From: RGIG4608 sp045643885
GTDB taxonomy: Bacteria; Bacillota; Clostridia; Oscillospirales; CAG-272
NCBI GenBank assembly: GCA_045643885.1
Contig: JAZRFY010000014.1
Location: forward strand, 1-64,000
Direction: 5' to 3'
Length of the DNA: 64,000 nucleotides
The position numbers and the translations under genes were made by a program. Every line of letters begins with the position of its first letter. Position 1 is the stretch's first letter. Under the pieces are notes generated by a model. The model made no database searches, was not told where the DNA came from, and saw only the letters and a program-made list of their open reading frames with translations. This document shows, piece after piece, positions 33,182-41,868 of this stretch.

Positions 33182-33265
33182 CAAAAAAAGGACACCAAAC
33201 GGTGTCCTTTTTTATATTCAAATTTTATTTAAAAATAGGCTACTACCCCTTATTTTACCCCTTAT
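33180..33265 (+). repeat. 85-base direct repeat, copy B
   Basis: Follows the attR-like copy directly and repeats the terminator (GGACACC-AAAC-GGTGTCC-TTTTTT) and the ACCCCTTA-TTTT-ACCCCTTA pair of copy A at 31106. Confidence 0.75.
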
Positions 33266-33336
33266 GGATTTTAAAGAGAAAAATCAGTTTGTTTTTGCAT
33301 AAAAACAGGATAATGCCCATTTCAAAAAAATTTACG

Positions 33337-33801
33337 TCAAAGTATCTTCTCCATGGCAATTTTTTGAGGAACCAGTCCCTGTGCCTCATAAAATTTCATA
33401 GCACCTGTGTTGCAGCTCCAAACGTTCAAGGTAAGATTATAGCATCCACTGTCCTTGGCAAGCTTTAATGCCGCATCGTAAAGCTCCTTGCCTATGTGCT
33501 TGCCACGAAGCTCCTCGTCAACGCAAAGATCGTCAATATACAAGGTCTTTATATCAGTAAGCACAGAGTTATCAACGTGCTGCTGAAAGATGCAAAAGCA
33601 ATATCCCATCACCTCGTCATTTTCATTTGCGCAAACGAGAATGGGACGGCTATCATCACTAATCATTACCCTAAGCTCATCCTCGGAATATTTTCTTCCT
33701 ATTTTAAAGACGTCAGGTCTTCCATTGTGATGAACGAGGCACACCTGCTTCAACAAATCACCTATTTTTTCAATGTCCTTTTCCATCGCGCGTCTTATCA
33801 T
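33337..33801 (-). CDS. GNAT-family N-acetyltransferase
   Basis: 154 residues. The acetyl-CoA motif is visible in DLCVDEELRGKHIGKELYDAALKLAKDSG, with the V-shaped strand MGYCFCIFQQ before it and the C-terminal LNVWSCNTGAMKFYEAQGLVPQKI after it. The substrate cannot be told; relatives acetylate amines, amino acids or ribosomal protein N-termini. GGGAGGG precedes the ATG. It lies just outside the right repeat of the tRNA-Ser island and is probably chromosomal. Confidence 0.88.
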   Translation of the reverse strand: MIRRAMEKDIEKIGDLLKQVCLVHHNGRPDVFKIGRKYSEDELRVMISDDSRPILVCANENDEVMGYCFCIFQQHVDNSVLTDIKTLYIDDLCVDEELRGKHIGKELYDAALKLAKDSGCYNLTLNVWSCNTGAMKFYEAQGLVPQKIAMEKIL

Positions 33802-33955
33802 AGTGCCCTCCCTATATCAATTGTATATTACGTAATTCTTTTTAATTGTACTCAATAAAAGACAGTTTGTCAAGTGAGTGTATTTTTTATTTTTGGCATA
33901 GACTCCTTATCTTTTTCATATATTTTAGCATATACAAAGACAAAGGAGATATATC

Positions 33956-35491
33956 ATGGAAAATTCTCAAAATAATACAGGCCACTTTCCTCAAATGCCT
34001 ATATGCGATACGGTCTTGCACACCGAGGTAAGCTCTGATTTTACACTTCCCGACTACAAAAACGAGATAAAGCGTTTGCTTTCGACCAAGGTGGATATGA
34101 TGCCACCCAAAAAATATTTATCCAACAACGGCGCCGTGCTTGAGGGTGAGCTTGTTTACAAAATACTCTACGTAGGTCAGGAGTCCTCATTATACTGTGC
34201 CACACTCACCGATAAATACCGATTCGATTTGGAGTTTGATTATGATTCTCACTCCTTAAATCCCGATGACGTAACAGTCAATGCCTTTTGTGAATGTGAA
34301 AGCGTTAATACAAGAGTGCAAGGACCTCGAAAGCTCAACATAAAATCCAAGCTTGTATGCAAGGCGCTTGCTCTTTCCCCCTCCCTCTATGCACCCGAAC
34401 TTGTGGGAGCACACGACAAGTCATCCGTTGAGGAGCTTGTTTTAGAAGCACCCTCGATTTTATGTAAGGTGTGCGAGAGCGATCCTGTTTCTCTTACCGA
34501 CCTTGTTATGTTCGATCCTCAAATAGATAACGTCCGAATCATCAAAGCAGATCCGTCAGTAAGCATAAGCGAATGCAATGCTACCGATGATAAAATAAAC
34601 GTTGTGGGAGAGGTCCTTTTAAAGCTTCTCTACTGCAATGATGCTCAAAGTGATAGCGCCCTTACCTTAACGCGAAAGCTCCCCTTCTCCACCTCCATTT
34701 TTTGCGAGGGAGCGGATAGCTCCTTTGAATGCTGCACTAAAGGAACTGTTTGCGAGGAGGATATTACTGTCGGTGAAAACGGAATAAATATCGAGCTTGT
34801 GCTTACAGTTTCTGCCCTCATGCAAAAAAATGAGCCGATTTCATATGTCAACGACGCCTTTTCCACCGAAAGAACGTCGACAAATCAAACCGAGGAGATC
34901 AGCATTTTAAATTCGGTAAAGGCTTTTAACACTAATCTTTCAAAAAACGAAAGCTTTCTACTTTCGGATTTAAGACTCGATGCTGATTCAAAGATTATAG
35001 ACACCTCTGCCACAGCCCGTATCACCTCTTCAAGCCTTGAAAACGGCAAGGTATTGTTACTCGGTGAATGCACCTATCAAATTGTCAATCGCTTAAACGC
35101 TGAATACTCAATTTGCGAGCTTTCATCTCCCTTTAAATATGAAATCGATCTTCGTGGAAGGACATATCAGCACGACGTCAAATGCCGAAATCTCAATGTT
35201 TTTGTGTCAAATGCCCGTGCAAGAAGTGACGGTGAGCGCCTTTTTATAGATTGCGAGCTTAATTTCTGCCTTTCTATGACCGCCGAACAAAAGATAGAGC
35301 TTTTATCGGGTATGACCTTTGGCGAAAGACTTACAAAATCAAGTGGTGAGATTTTGCTGTGCTATCCTACAAGTGGGGCAACTCTTTGGAGCGTGGCAAA
35401 GCACTATAACGAAAGCCTTCAAAGGATCAAAGCAAACAACTCACTTAAGGATACTTCCGACGTGTCAAAAAAGAGATTCCTCATTATATAG
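33956..35491 (+). CDS. sipL: SipL-like spore coat assembly protein (SPOCS/DUF3794 repeats, LysM)
   Basis: 511 residues. Two or three DUF3794/SPOCS domains (about 15-140, 170-290 and 320-430) contain the typical GEVLLKLLYC and GECTYQIVNRL strands, and a C-terminal LysM-like segment (GEILLCYPTSGATLWSVAKHYNESLQRIKANNSL, about 455-505) ends the protein. This is the layout of SipL, which anchors SpoIVA at the forespore in Clostridioides difficile. AAGGAGATATATC precedes the ATG. Upstream, GCATAG and CATATATT about 15 bases apart (33896-33924) could be a sigma-E-type promoter; no sigma-A promoter fits. This suggests a spore former or a recent descendant of one. Confidence 0.82.
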   Translation: MENSQNNTGHFPQMPICDTVLHTEVSSDFTLPDYKNEIKRLLSTKVDMMPPKKYLSNNGAVLEGELVYKILYVGQESSLYCATLTDKYRFDLEFDYDSHSLNPDDVTVNAFCECESVNTRVQGPRKLNIKSKLVCKALALSPSLYAPELVGAHDKSSVEELVLEAPSILCKVCESDPVSLTDLVMFDPQIDNVRIIKADPSVSISECNATDDKINVVGEVLLKLLYCNDAQSDSALTLTRKLPFSTSIFCEGADSSFECCTKGTVCEEDITVGENGINIELVLTVSALMQKNEPISYVNDAFSTERTSTNQTEEISILNSVKAFNTNLSKNESFLLSDLRLDADSKIIDTSATARITSSSLENGKVLLLGECTYQIVNRLNAEYSICELSSPFKYEIDLRGRTYQHDVKCRNLNVFVSNARARSDGERLFIDCELNFCLSMTAEQKIELLSGMTFGERLTKSSGEILLCYPTSGATLWSVAKHYNESLQRIKANNSLKDTSDVSKKRFLII

Positions 35492-35530
35492 GAAAAAGCC
35501 GACTTTAAATCAAGTCGGCTTTTTCTCTTT
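35492..35530. terminator. Terminator after sipL-like gene
   Basis: AAAAAGCCGACTT and AAGTCGGCTTTTT followed by CTCTTTTTTTC; it overlaps the 3' end of the convergent membrane protein gene. Confidence 0.88.
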
Positions 35531-36250
35531 TTTTCTTAATTTTTGACAATACTGAGTGCAAAGCTTGTCAGTACATTCCGAGCACTTGAGTGCCATATTT
35601 GAATTTTCCCAAAATCTTTCGGGATGAAGATATATATTAAGCTCCCAAACGACAAGATCCACGATGCCAAGCACCAAAAGTGAGATCGAAAAGAAGCTTC
35701 CCACAAGGAGCATTGGCGTAAACATCATCATATGGTCCCAGTTGAATATTCTACACGTTGTGCAGCACTTGTTTCCAAGCATAAGTCTGAAGGGGCACCA
35801 AATAAGCACACAAATAAGGTCGCAAACGTAAAACGCGATGCTTATAAGGAAAAGATGCTTGTTGTTTAACACCGAGCAAAGCTTGAGCACGCTTATGGCT
35901 GCGATAAATATCACCCACACAAGAAGCACTCTTCCTGCCGCCTTATTGGTATCCAATATGTATTTTTTAAGCTTTTCTTTATCAAGAAGCTTATTGATGG
36001 CAGGACGGAATCTCTCCTTGAAAAATTTTTGCGAGCCAAGAGCAATGTTCTTCACCGGGAAAAGCTGGGATACAGTATCGTATATCCAAAGCACCCATAA
36101 AATATGGAATACCGAAAGCTTTTCAAAAAATCCCCATCCTTCAACTATGTCAAACTGCTCGGGCACGTATAAATATATTGCCAAGCTTGCAAGTAAAATG
36201 CATATTCTTAATATCAGCTTAATAAAATATACTCTTCTTATTTTTGACAT
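35510..36250 (-). CDS. Cysteine-rich integral membrane protein, unknown function
   Basis: 246 residues with about five hydrophobic helices. Cysteines cluster in two places: CPFRLMLGNKCCTTCRIFNWDHMMM near residue 150-175, and CSECTDKLCTQYC near the C-terminus, which look like metal or iron-sulfur ligands on the cytoplasmic face. No transport or enzyme family is recognised. ATG 36250 follows AAGGGGGCGTTTTG. It is monocistronic. A role in electron transfer or metal handling is possible but unproven. Confidence 0.75.
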   Translation of the reverse strand: MSKIRRVYFIKLILRICILLASLAIYLYVPEQFDIVEGWGFFEKLSVFHILWVLWIYDTVSQLFPVKNIALGSQKFFKERFRPAINKLLDKEKLKKYILDTNKAAGRVLLVWVIFIAAISVLKLCSVLNNKHLFLISIAFYVCDLICVLIWCPFRLMLGNKCCTTCRIFNWDHMMMFTPMLLVGSFFSISLLVLGIVDLVVWELNIYLHPERFWENSNMALKCSECTDKLCTQYCQKLRKKEKKPT

Positions 36251-36335
36251 CAAAACGCCCCCTTGTAATAGAAATTCAACATATATATTTTATTTTACAC
36301 TATTTTCTTCAAAAATACAATAAAAAATAACAAAA

Positions 36336-36372
36336 AAAATATCCACCGACAAAAGTCGGTGGATATTTTATC
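36336..36372. terminator. Terminator of the fifteen-gene acyl-CoA operon
   Basis: 15-base perfect arms AAAATATCCACCGAC and GTCGGTGGATATTTT around AAAA, 20 bases after the last gene; T-runs allow use from both sides. Confidence 0.9.
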
Positions 36373-36389
36373 TTAATTTTGTACTTTAA

Positions 36390-37265
36390 TTACTTAGAAA
36401 AGAATTCTACCACGTCAAGTGCAAGCTTGTCAGGACAGTCCACCATGGGAGAGTGTCCACAATTAGGGTAAGGAAGAAGGATGGCAAGATTGCCAAGTGC
36501 ATTATAGTTATCCATTACCATATAATCGGGTACTACAACATCCTTTTCCGCCATTGTAAGTGCAACGGGGCACTTAATGTTGTGGATTGTTCCGTCACCC
36601 TTGCCATAGGGAGTATACTCGTCACTCATATTAAGATTTGCAAGTGCCCAGTCAAGGTCAACAAGGTTTCTCTGCTTCAAGGTTTCATTCATCCAAAGCT
36701 CGTTCTGCTCTCTTGTGGGCTTGTTTACAGTATAGATTGTAGCATCCCAGATAGCAGTCATCATAGCAAAGTCACCCTTTTCAAAGCAATTGATTGCGGG
36801 AAGAACCTGAATAGGATCCTGTGCCATTTCTTCTTTAGAAGCATAGGGCTCACCTGTGGACTGATAATTTTCCTTTTTGAATACGGGATAACCCTTAAGA
36901 CCGGCACCCTCAATGTCAAAGAATTTCTTAACCTTTTCAGGATACTTTGCGCAAAGCTTCAATGAGACACCACCGCCGTTTGACCAACCTACAAGGTAGA
37001 AGCTGTCAATTCCAAGTGCCTCTGTAAAGAGAGCCACGTCGTCAGCAAGCTCCTCAAGCGTGTCAAAGCGTTCGTTATAGGATGAGTCGCCAAATCCGCG
37101 AAGATCAACGGCAACGCATCTATATTTGTCCTTGATTCTATCAATCAACGGACCGTAATGAACGGAGGAGGACATATTTCCGTGTACCATAAGTACAACG
37201 TCCCCTGCTCCTTCGTCAAGATATGCAAGAGTTTCCTTTCCAATGGATATATATTTCTTTTCCAT
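36390..37265 (-). CDS. Alpha/beta hydrolase, last gene of acyl-CoA operon
   Basis: 291 residues. The oxyanion segment MVHGNMSSS (28-34), nucleophile elbow GWSNGG with serine 95, and the C-terminal histidine in NCGHSPMVDCP are visible; the acid is probably in MAEKDVVVP. The cap region is about 90 residues. Such enzymes cleave esters, thioesters, lactones or C-C bonds of beta-diketones; which one cannot be told. AGGAGATATAGT precedes the ATG. Its place in an operon for acyl-CoA metabolism suggests a thioesterase, lactonase or ring-cleavage role. Confidence 0.88.
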   Translation of the reverse strand: MEKKYISIGKETLAYLDEGAGDVVLMVHGNMSSSVHYGPLIDRIKDKYRCVAVDLRGFGDSSYNERFDTLEELADDVALFTEALGIDSFYLVGWSNGGGVSLKLCAKYPEKVKKFFDIEGAGLKGYPVFKKENYQSTGEPYASKEEMAQDPIQVLPAINCFEKGDFAMMTAIWDATIYTVNKPTREQNELWMNETLKQRNLVDLDWALANLNMSDEYTPYGKGDGTIHNIKCPVALTMAEKDVVVPDYMVMDNYNALGNLAILLPYPNCGHSPMVDCPDKLALDVVEFFSK

Positions 37266-37282
37266 ACTATATCTCCTATAAA

Positions 37283-38104
37283 TTAAATTTGAACGGGCTC
37301 GTCGTCAAGATTTGTAAAGCCTAGAACAAGTGACAAGAATGCCGCACTGTCCTCATACATGCTTGCGTGACCTGAGCCATTTATTGTAACGTAGGTGCTA
37401 CCCTTAATTCTCTCGTGAAGCATAATTTGCTCTGTGGGAGGAACAAGTCCATCCTCAGAGCAAGAGATTACGAGAGTGGGACAGCTTATCTCAGAAAGTC
37501 TGTCCATATAGTTATAGTCTCTTGAGCTATCCGTCAAACGGATAAGAGCCTTAAGCACCTCAGGATTTGAAAAATAAGGTATCAAAACCTCTTCTCTTCT
37601 CTCCATCCAAGCGGCTTCTCTTTCATAAAAGCCTGTGGAATAGATTACGGGAATAGTTGTAAGATAATATGCAAGTCCGTCACCGGTTTTAGCTACTGCA
37701 TTCCAACCGTCACCTATCTTGCGAAGCCAGTCGCTCGTTCTTCCACAAGTGTTTGCAAGAATGAGTCTGCGAACGCGATCAGGATGTGCCACTGTATACT
37801 GAATAGCAATCTCACCGCCATAGGATATGCCCATGATGCTTACCTTTTCAAAGGGAAGCACGTCAAGCAACGCGTCAAGAAGTCTGACCTGTATGGAGTG
37901 GTCATAGCTCTCTTCCATTCTGGAGCTTTGTCCCTGGTCAAGAAAGTCAACCAAGATTGCAATATTATTCTTGGTAAGATTTTTCATCATCGGCTTCCAG
38001 CTATTAGTGGACATCATAATGCCATTCAAAATGAGAAGGGGTTCTCCTGCCTCACCCTGAACCTCGTAATAGACCTTCTTGCCTTCAAAATCAAAGAATG
38101 CCAT
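37283..38104 (-). CDS. Alpha/beta hydrolase, penultimate gene of acyl-CoA operon
   Basis: 273 residues with ILNGIMMSTNSW in the oxyanion position, nucleophile elbow GISYGG (serine 94), acid in SCSEDGLVPP and histidine in GSGHASMYED. It differs clearly from the next gene in sequence, so the two hydrolases are not recent duplicates. It starts 11 bases after the CoA-transferase. Substrate unknown; similar proteins are often annotated as 3-oxoadipate enol-lactonase-like. Confidence 0.88.
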   Translation of the reverse strand: MAFFDFEGKKVYYEVQGEAGEPLLILNGIMMSTNSWKPMMKNLTKNNIAILVDFLDQGQSSRMEESYDHSIQVRLLDALLDVLPFEKVSIMGISYGGEIAIQYTVAHPDRVRRLILANTCGRTSDWLRKIGDGWNAVAKTGDGLAYYLTTIPVIYSTGFYEREAAWMERREEVLIPYFSNPEVLKALIRLTDSSRDYNYMDRLSEISCPTLVISCSEDGLVPPTEQIMLHERIKGSTYVTINGSGHASMYEDSAAFLSLVLGFTNLDDEPVQI

Positions 38105-38115
38105 AATTCACCCTA

Positions 38116-39420
38116 TTAGCCCGCAATAATGCCGAGTGCGATAGCGTCCTTTGTGAGCTGCTCTCTGAAATCGGGGTGAGCAACGGAGATGATGAGCTTT
38201 GCTCTTTCTTCCATAGCTGTACCGCGAAGATTTACTGCGCCGAACTCAGTAACGAGCCAGTCGATATCGTTTCTTGAAAGAGAAACTGCAGCACCCTGCT
38301 TAAGAAGAGGAACAATCTTTGATGTTTCAACTCTTTCACCTGTAGCCTTATCCTTAACCATTGCAGTTGAATAGAGTGCGATAACGCTTCTACCGTTCTT
38401 AGATTTCTGCGCACCGATAGCTGTATCTGCCTGTCCACCTGTACCGGAGAACTGAACGTGTCCGATGGACTCGGAGCAGCACTGACCGAAGAGGTCAACC
38501 TCGATAGTGGAGTTGATGGAAATCTGATTATCGTTTTGAGAAATTGTGTGAGGATCGTTTACGTACGCACCGTCCATAATACAAACTGCGGGGTTATCGT
38601 CGATGAAATCGTAAAGTTCCTTTGTACCCATAGCAAATGCTGCAACCATCTTACCCTTGTGAGTCTGCTTGCACTTACCTGTGATAACACCTGCCTTAGC
38701 AAGCTTTACCATACCGCTTGTGAGCATCTCTGTGTGAACACCGAGATCCTTCTTATCCATAAGGGATGCAGCAACTGCGTTAGGAATACCACCGATACCA
38801 AGCTGGATGCAGTCACCGTCGTGGATCATATCGGCAATGTACTTACCGATTATAAGGTCCTTTTCGTTGGGCTCAACGTCTGCGATTTCAGGCATGGGAT
38901 AATTACATTCAACAACGTAATCAATATCGTTAAGGTGAATCTGAACGTCACCAAATGTTCTGGGTGCATTGGGGTTGATTTCAAGGATAACAGTCTTTGC
39001 ATCCTTAATCATTGCCATTTCATATGTGTTTGAAGTGGAGAGGGATACGTAGCCGTGCTTATCGGGCATTGAAGCAATACCAACGTAGATATCGGGCTTG
39101 CGATAGCAAAGACGCTTGAAGGATGCAAGATGCAAGTGGTTGTAGATAAAGCTTATGTTACCGTTTGCATGAGCCTTTCTGAGCACGGGTGTATAGAACC
39201 AGCCTTCAGTTCTGAAGGAATCCTTATAGGCTGCATTTGTCATAAATTCATATGCGCCCATAGGAAGGCAGTTGCTCACCATAACGCCCTTTACTTTGTC
39301 TGCGATTGTGTGAAGATTTGTCATAAATTCTCTGCCCTCTGCAGCACCAAGACCTGTAACAATGTAATCGTTGTCTTTAACAAGAGCAAGAGCTTCATTA
39401 ATGGATACGTATTTTGCCAT
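38116..39420 (-). CDS. Acetyl-CoA hydrolase/4-hydroxybutyrate-type CoA-transferase
   Basis: 434 residues, the length of the AbfT/Cat2 group. The family loop LGIGGIPNAVAASL, the catalytic glutamate in GVHTEMLTSGMV and the SGTGGQADTAIGA motif are all present. It moves CoA between acyl groups, for instance butyryl-CoA plus acetate to butyrate plus acetyl-CoA, or activates an imported acid. Strong AAGGAG precedes the ATG. It is separated from the substrate-binding protein gene by 203 bases holding a stable hairpin; I see no convincing own promoter. Confidence 0.93.
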   Translation of the reverse strand: MAKYVSINEALALVKDNDYIVTGLGAAEGREFMTNLHTIADKVKGVMVSNCLPMGAYEFMTNAAYKDSFRTEGWFYTPVLRKAHANGNISFIYNHLHLASFKRLCYRKPDIYVGIASMPDKHGYVSLSTSNTYEMAMIKDAKTVILEINPNAPRTFGDVQIHLNDIDYVVECNYPMPEIADVEPNEKDLIIGKYIADMIHDGDCIQLGIGGIPNAVAASLMDKKDLGVHTEMLTSGMVKLAKAGVITGKCKQTHKGKMVAAFAMGTKELYDFIDDNPAVCIMDGAYVNDPHTISQNDNQISINSTIEVDLFGQCCSESIGHVQFSGTGGQADTAIGAQKSKNGRSVIALYSTAMVKDKATGERVETSKIVPLLKQGAAVSLSRNDIDWLVTEFGAVNLRGTAMEERAKLIISVAHPDFREQLTKDAIALGIIAG

Positions 39421-39582
39421 AGTTTTTTTCTCCTTTTTATATATGTAATATTTTTATTTTATATTCAAACCGCAAAAGCGGATAGATTTCAACGTTAAAT
39501 ACTAAAAATCAATGAAACGGTAAAAAACGAGTGGTTTTTGATTTGTAATTTTGTTTTGTAATAAACTTTTTTGGGGGTTATT

Positions 39583-39603
39583 CCCCGCCCTTTACGGGCG
39601 GGG
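39583..39603. other. GC-rich stem-loop between livJ-like gene and CoA-transferase
   Basis: Arms CCCCGCCC and GGGCGGGG around TTTAC, 21 bases after the stop codon of the binding-protein gene. No T-run follows in the direction of transcription, so it more likely protects the upstream mRNA from decay, as known for other periplasmic-binding-protein operons. Confidence 0.7.
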
Positions 39604-39623
39604 ATACAAATTATTGCTTTAAA

Positions 39624-41081
39624 TTATTCTGTGATGTACTGTCTGAGTTGTTCGATTGTCTGAAGACCTGTGAAAGCAGCGGATGCAGCTACGTGATCCT
39701 TTGTTGCGTTTTCACCGAATGTTTCGTCAGCTGTATCAACAAATACTGCTGCTGAGAAGGATTCAACACCTGTTCTTGCGCCGTTAGCATAAGAAATTGT
39801 ACCTGCCATTGCAACTGGAAGCTCTGTTGTTTCCATGATTTCAACAAGGTTTGCTCTTGTGAGCTCCTTGCCGGATTTTTCAAGTGCTTCGAGTGCTTCG
39901 CAGAACATATTACCTGCGATATAGCCTGCAAGTGCATAAGAGTTATAGCTCATTGCCCAAGCTGTACCCTTATCCTGTGTATAAGCGTAGCTGAAGATAG
40001 CCTCAGCAACCTTCCAATAGCTTTCTGTAAAGCCTACAACGCCCTCGCCGTAAAGCTTGCTGTCCTGCATCTTGTATGTTCTGAAAAGAGGTGTGTCTTC
40101 GTTGTAAACGTAAGTTGTAGATGTTACGTCAAGCCAACCCTGAGCATAGATTGTCATCTTGGACATGATTTCAAGACCTGCTTCTGTCAACTTCTTTGTG
40201 TTTGTATCGTTCAAAGCGTCTGCAGATGCATTATTATATGATGTAAGAACGTTACCTGTGAAGTTAGCCTGTGCAAGAGATGTAAGAGCTGCGATAAAGT
40301 TTGTACCTGTTACAGTAACGATAACTGTGTCACATCCTGCAGAAACGATGGATGTTGCAGCTGCGTTGAAGTCTGTACCGGGAACATCCTGGTAAATGAT
40401 GTTATCCTTCTTGGATGCGGGAAGAGTCTCAGCCTCAAGCTTGATACCTGCAAGTGTGCTCTGAGAAGCCTCGTCCTGGTTTGCGATAACGCCAACCTTT
40501 GTTGCACCAAGACCACCTGTCAATGCGCCGTTTTCATCAACTGCAGAAGCAAATGCACGAACGATAAGTGAACGGCCCTCTGTCTTGTTAAGGGGCTGTA
40601 CGGGGAAGATACATCTGTCGCCATCTGTTGTAGCGTTGCCGTTATAAAGTGCATCGATACCTGCAGCAGCATAGATCATAGGAACACAGTTTTCCTTGAG
40701 AAGATCAAGGTTAACGTTTACAGCGTAACCGCCGTAGTTACCAACGATTGCAAATACTTCATCCTCGAAAATGAGCTTTTCCATAAGGGAAACGGAGTTT
40801 GTAGCAACACCCTTATCGTCATAGTGCTTAAGGACTACTGTCTTTCCGTTAAATCCACCGTTTGCATTGTATTCAGCAAAAGCAGCGTTGATACCAAGGT
40901 TGAAGGGTACACCAATGTTTGCAAGTGCACCTGTTGTACCTGCTGTGTTACCTACGTAGATAACGTCGCCCTCATAAACCTCTGTGCTAAGAGTAGCAGC
41001 CTTATCGTCAACACATGCAAGCATTCCAAGGCAAAGTACAAATACAAGAGCCAAGGAAATAATCTTTGTAAGTTTTTTCAT
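39624..41081 (-). CDS. livJ: Branched-chain amino-acid-type ABC transporter substrate-binding lipoprotein
   Basis: 485 residues with a lipoprotein signal (MKKLTKIISLALVFVLCLGMLAC). The mature protein has the Leu/Ile/Val-binding periplasmic fold: TGALANIGVPFNLGINAAFAEYNANGGFNGKTVVLKHYDDKG and the later VGVIANQDEASQSTLAGIK. It is longer than LivJ (about 370) and closer to clostridial variants that bind amides, aromatic acids or unknown ligands. As the ligand-binding part of the importer in an acyl-CoA operon it may deliver the pathway's substrate rather than an amino acid; this is inference. Confidence 0.92.
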   Translation of the reverse strand: MKKLTKIISLALVFVLCLGMLACVDDKAATLSTEVYEGDVIYVGNTAGTTGALANIGVPFNLGINAAFAEYNANGGFNGKTVVLKHYDDKGVATNSVSLMEKLIFEDEVFAIVGNYGGYAVNVNLDLLKENCVPMIYAAAGIDALYNGNATTDGDRCIFPVQPLNKTEGRSLIVRAFASAVDENGALTGGLGATKVGVIANQDEASQSTLAGIKLEAETLPASKKDNIIYQDVPGTDFNAAATSIVSAGCDTVIVTVTGTNFIAALTSLAQANFTGNVLTSYNNASADALNDTNTKKLTEAGLEIMSKMTIYAQGWLDVTSTTYVYNEDTPLFRTYKMQDSKLYGEGVVGFTESYWKVAEAIFSYAYTQDKGTAWAMSYNSYALAGYIAGNMFCEALEALEKSGKELTRANLVEIMETTELPVAMAGTISYANGARTGVESFSAAVFVDTADETFGENATKDHVAASAAFTGLQTIEQLRQYITE

Positions 41082-41150
41082 AAAAGTTCTCCTTAAAATT
41101 TATAATATTTATTATAAATAATTACGCAATGTTTTGGTAATAGATGCGTA

Positions 41151-41867
41151 TTACTTTCCGCCAAGGTATGCCGAAACGAGTCTTTCATCCCTGATAAGCT
41201 CGTCTGCAGTACCGTGCATACTGATCTTGCCAAGCTCAAGAACGTAGGCATAATCGGCAATCTTTAACGTTGTAAGAGCATTCTGCTCAACGATAAGAAT
41301 GGTTGTGCCCTCCTCCTTGATCTTTACAAGTGTATCGAAGATGTCCTTGATAAGCAAGGGAGCAAGTCCCAATGAAGGCTCGTCAAGAACGAGGAGCTTA
41401 GGTGAGCCCATAAGTGCTCTGCCTATTGCAAGCATCTGCTGTTCACCGCCTGAAAGAGTGGATGACTGCTGCTTTGCTCTCTCTTTGAGTCTTGGGAAGA
41501 GATTATATACTCTTTCAAAGTTTTTCTGAAGCTCTTCCTTTGATTTGATGTTGTATCCGCCAACGCGAAGATTTTCTTCAACGGTAAGACCGATAAGAAC
41601 GTGGCGTCCCTCAGGGGACTGCATGATTCCCTGCTTTGCAATTGCATGAGCAGGTTTTCCACTTATCTTGTTGCCGTCAAAAATAATTTCTCCACCATTT
41701 GGCTTAAGAAGTCCTGAAATCACCTTAAGGGTTGAGGTCTTTCCTGCACCGTTTGCGCCAAGGATAGCAACTATCTGCCCCTTCTTAACGCTGATATCGA
41801 TGCCCTTGATAGCCGCGATAGGACCGTAATTAAGCTTGAGATCCGTTATTTTAAGAATTTCACTCAT
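41151..41867 (-). CDS. livF: ABC transporter ATPase LivF-type
   Basis: 238 residues with Walker A GANGAGKTS, signature LSGGEQQMLAIGRALM, Walker B LLVLDEPSLGLAP and the LivF-typical C-terminus LVSAYLGGK. The start is the ATG two bases beyond the livG stop, preceded by GAGGGGG inside livG. The frame is open upstream within livG, but that part is not family-like. Confidence 0.95.
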   Translation of the reverse strand: MSEILKITDLKLNYGPIAAIKGIDISVKKGQIVAILGANGAGKTSTLKVISGLLKPNGGEIIFDGNKISGKPAHAIAKQGIMQSPEGRHVLIGLTVEENLRVGGYNIKSKEELQKNFERVYNLFPRLKERAKQQSSTLSGGEQQMLAIGRALMGSPKLLVLDEPSLGLAPLLIKDIFDTLVKIKEEGTTILIVEQNALTTLKIADYAYVLELGKISMHGTADELIRDERLVSAYLGGK

Positions 41868-41868
41868 A

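Noticed and set aside
33010..33198. 62-codon minus frame in the spacer before the tRNA-end copy
   Set aside because: It spans palindromes and the tRNA-Ser end copy; composition is that of noncoding spacer.
41082..41150. Possible internal promoter before the binding-protein gene (TTGCGT, 16 bases, TATTAT)
   Set aside because: Both hexamers are weak and the gene fits the operon; not listed as a feature.
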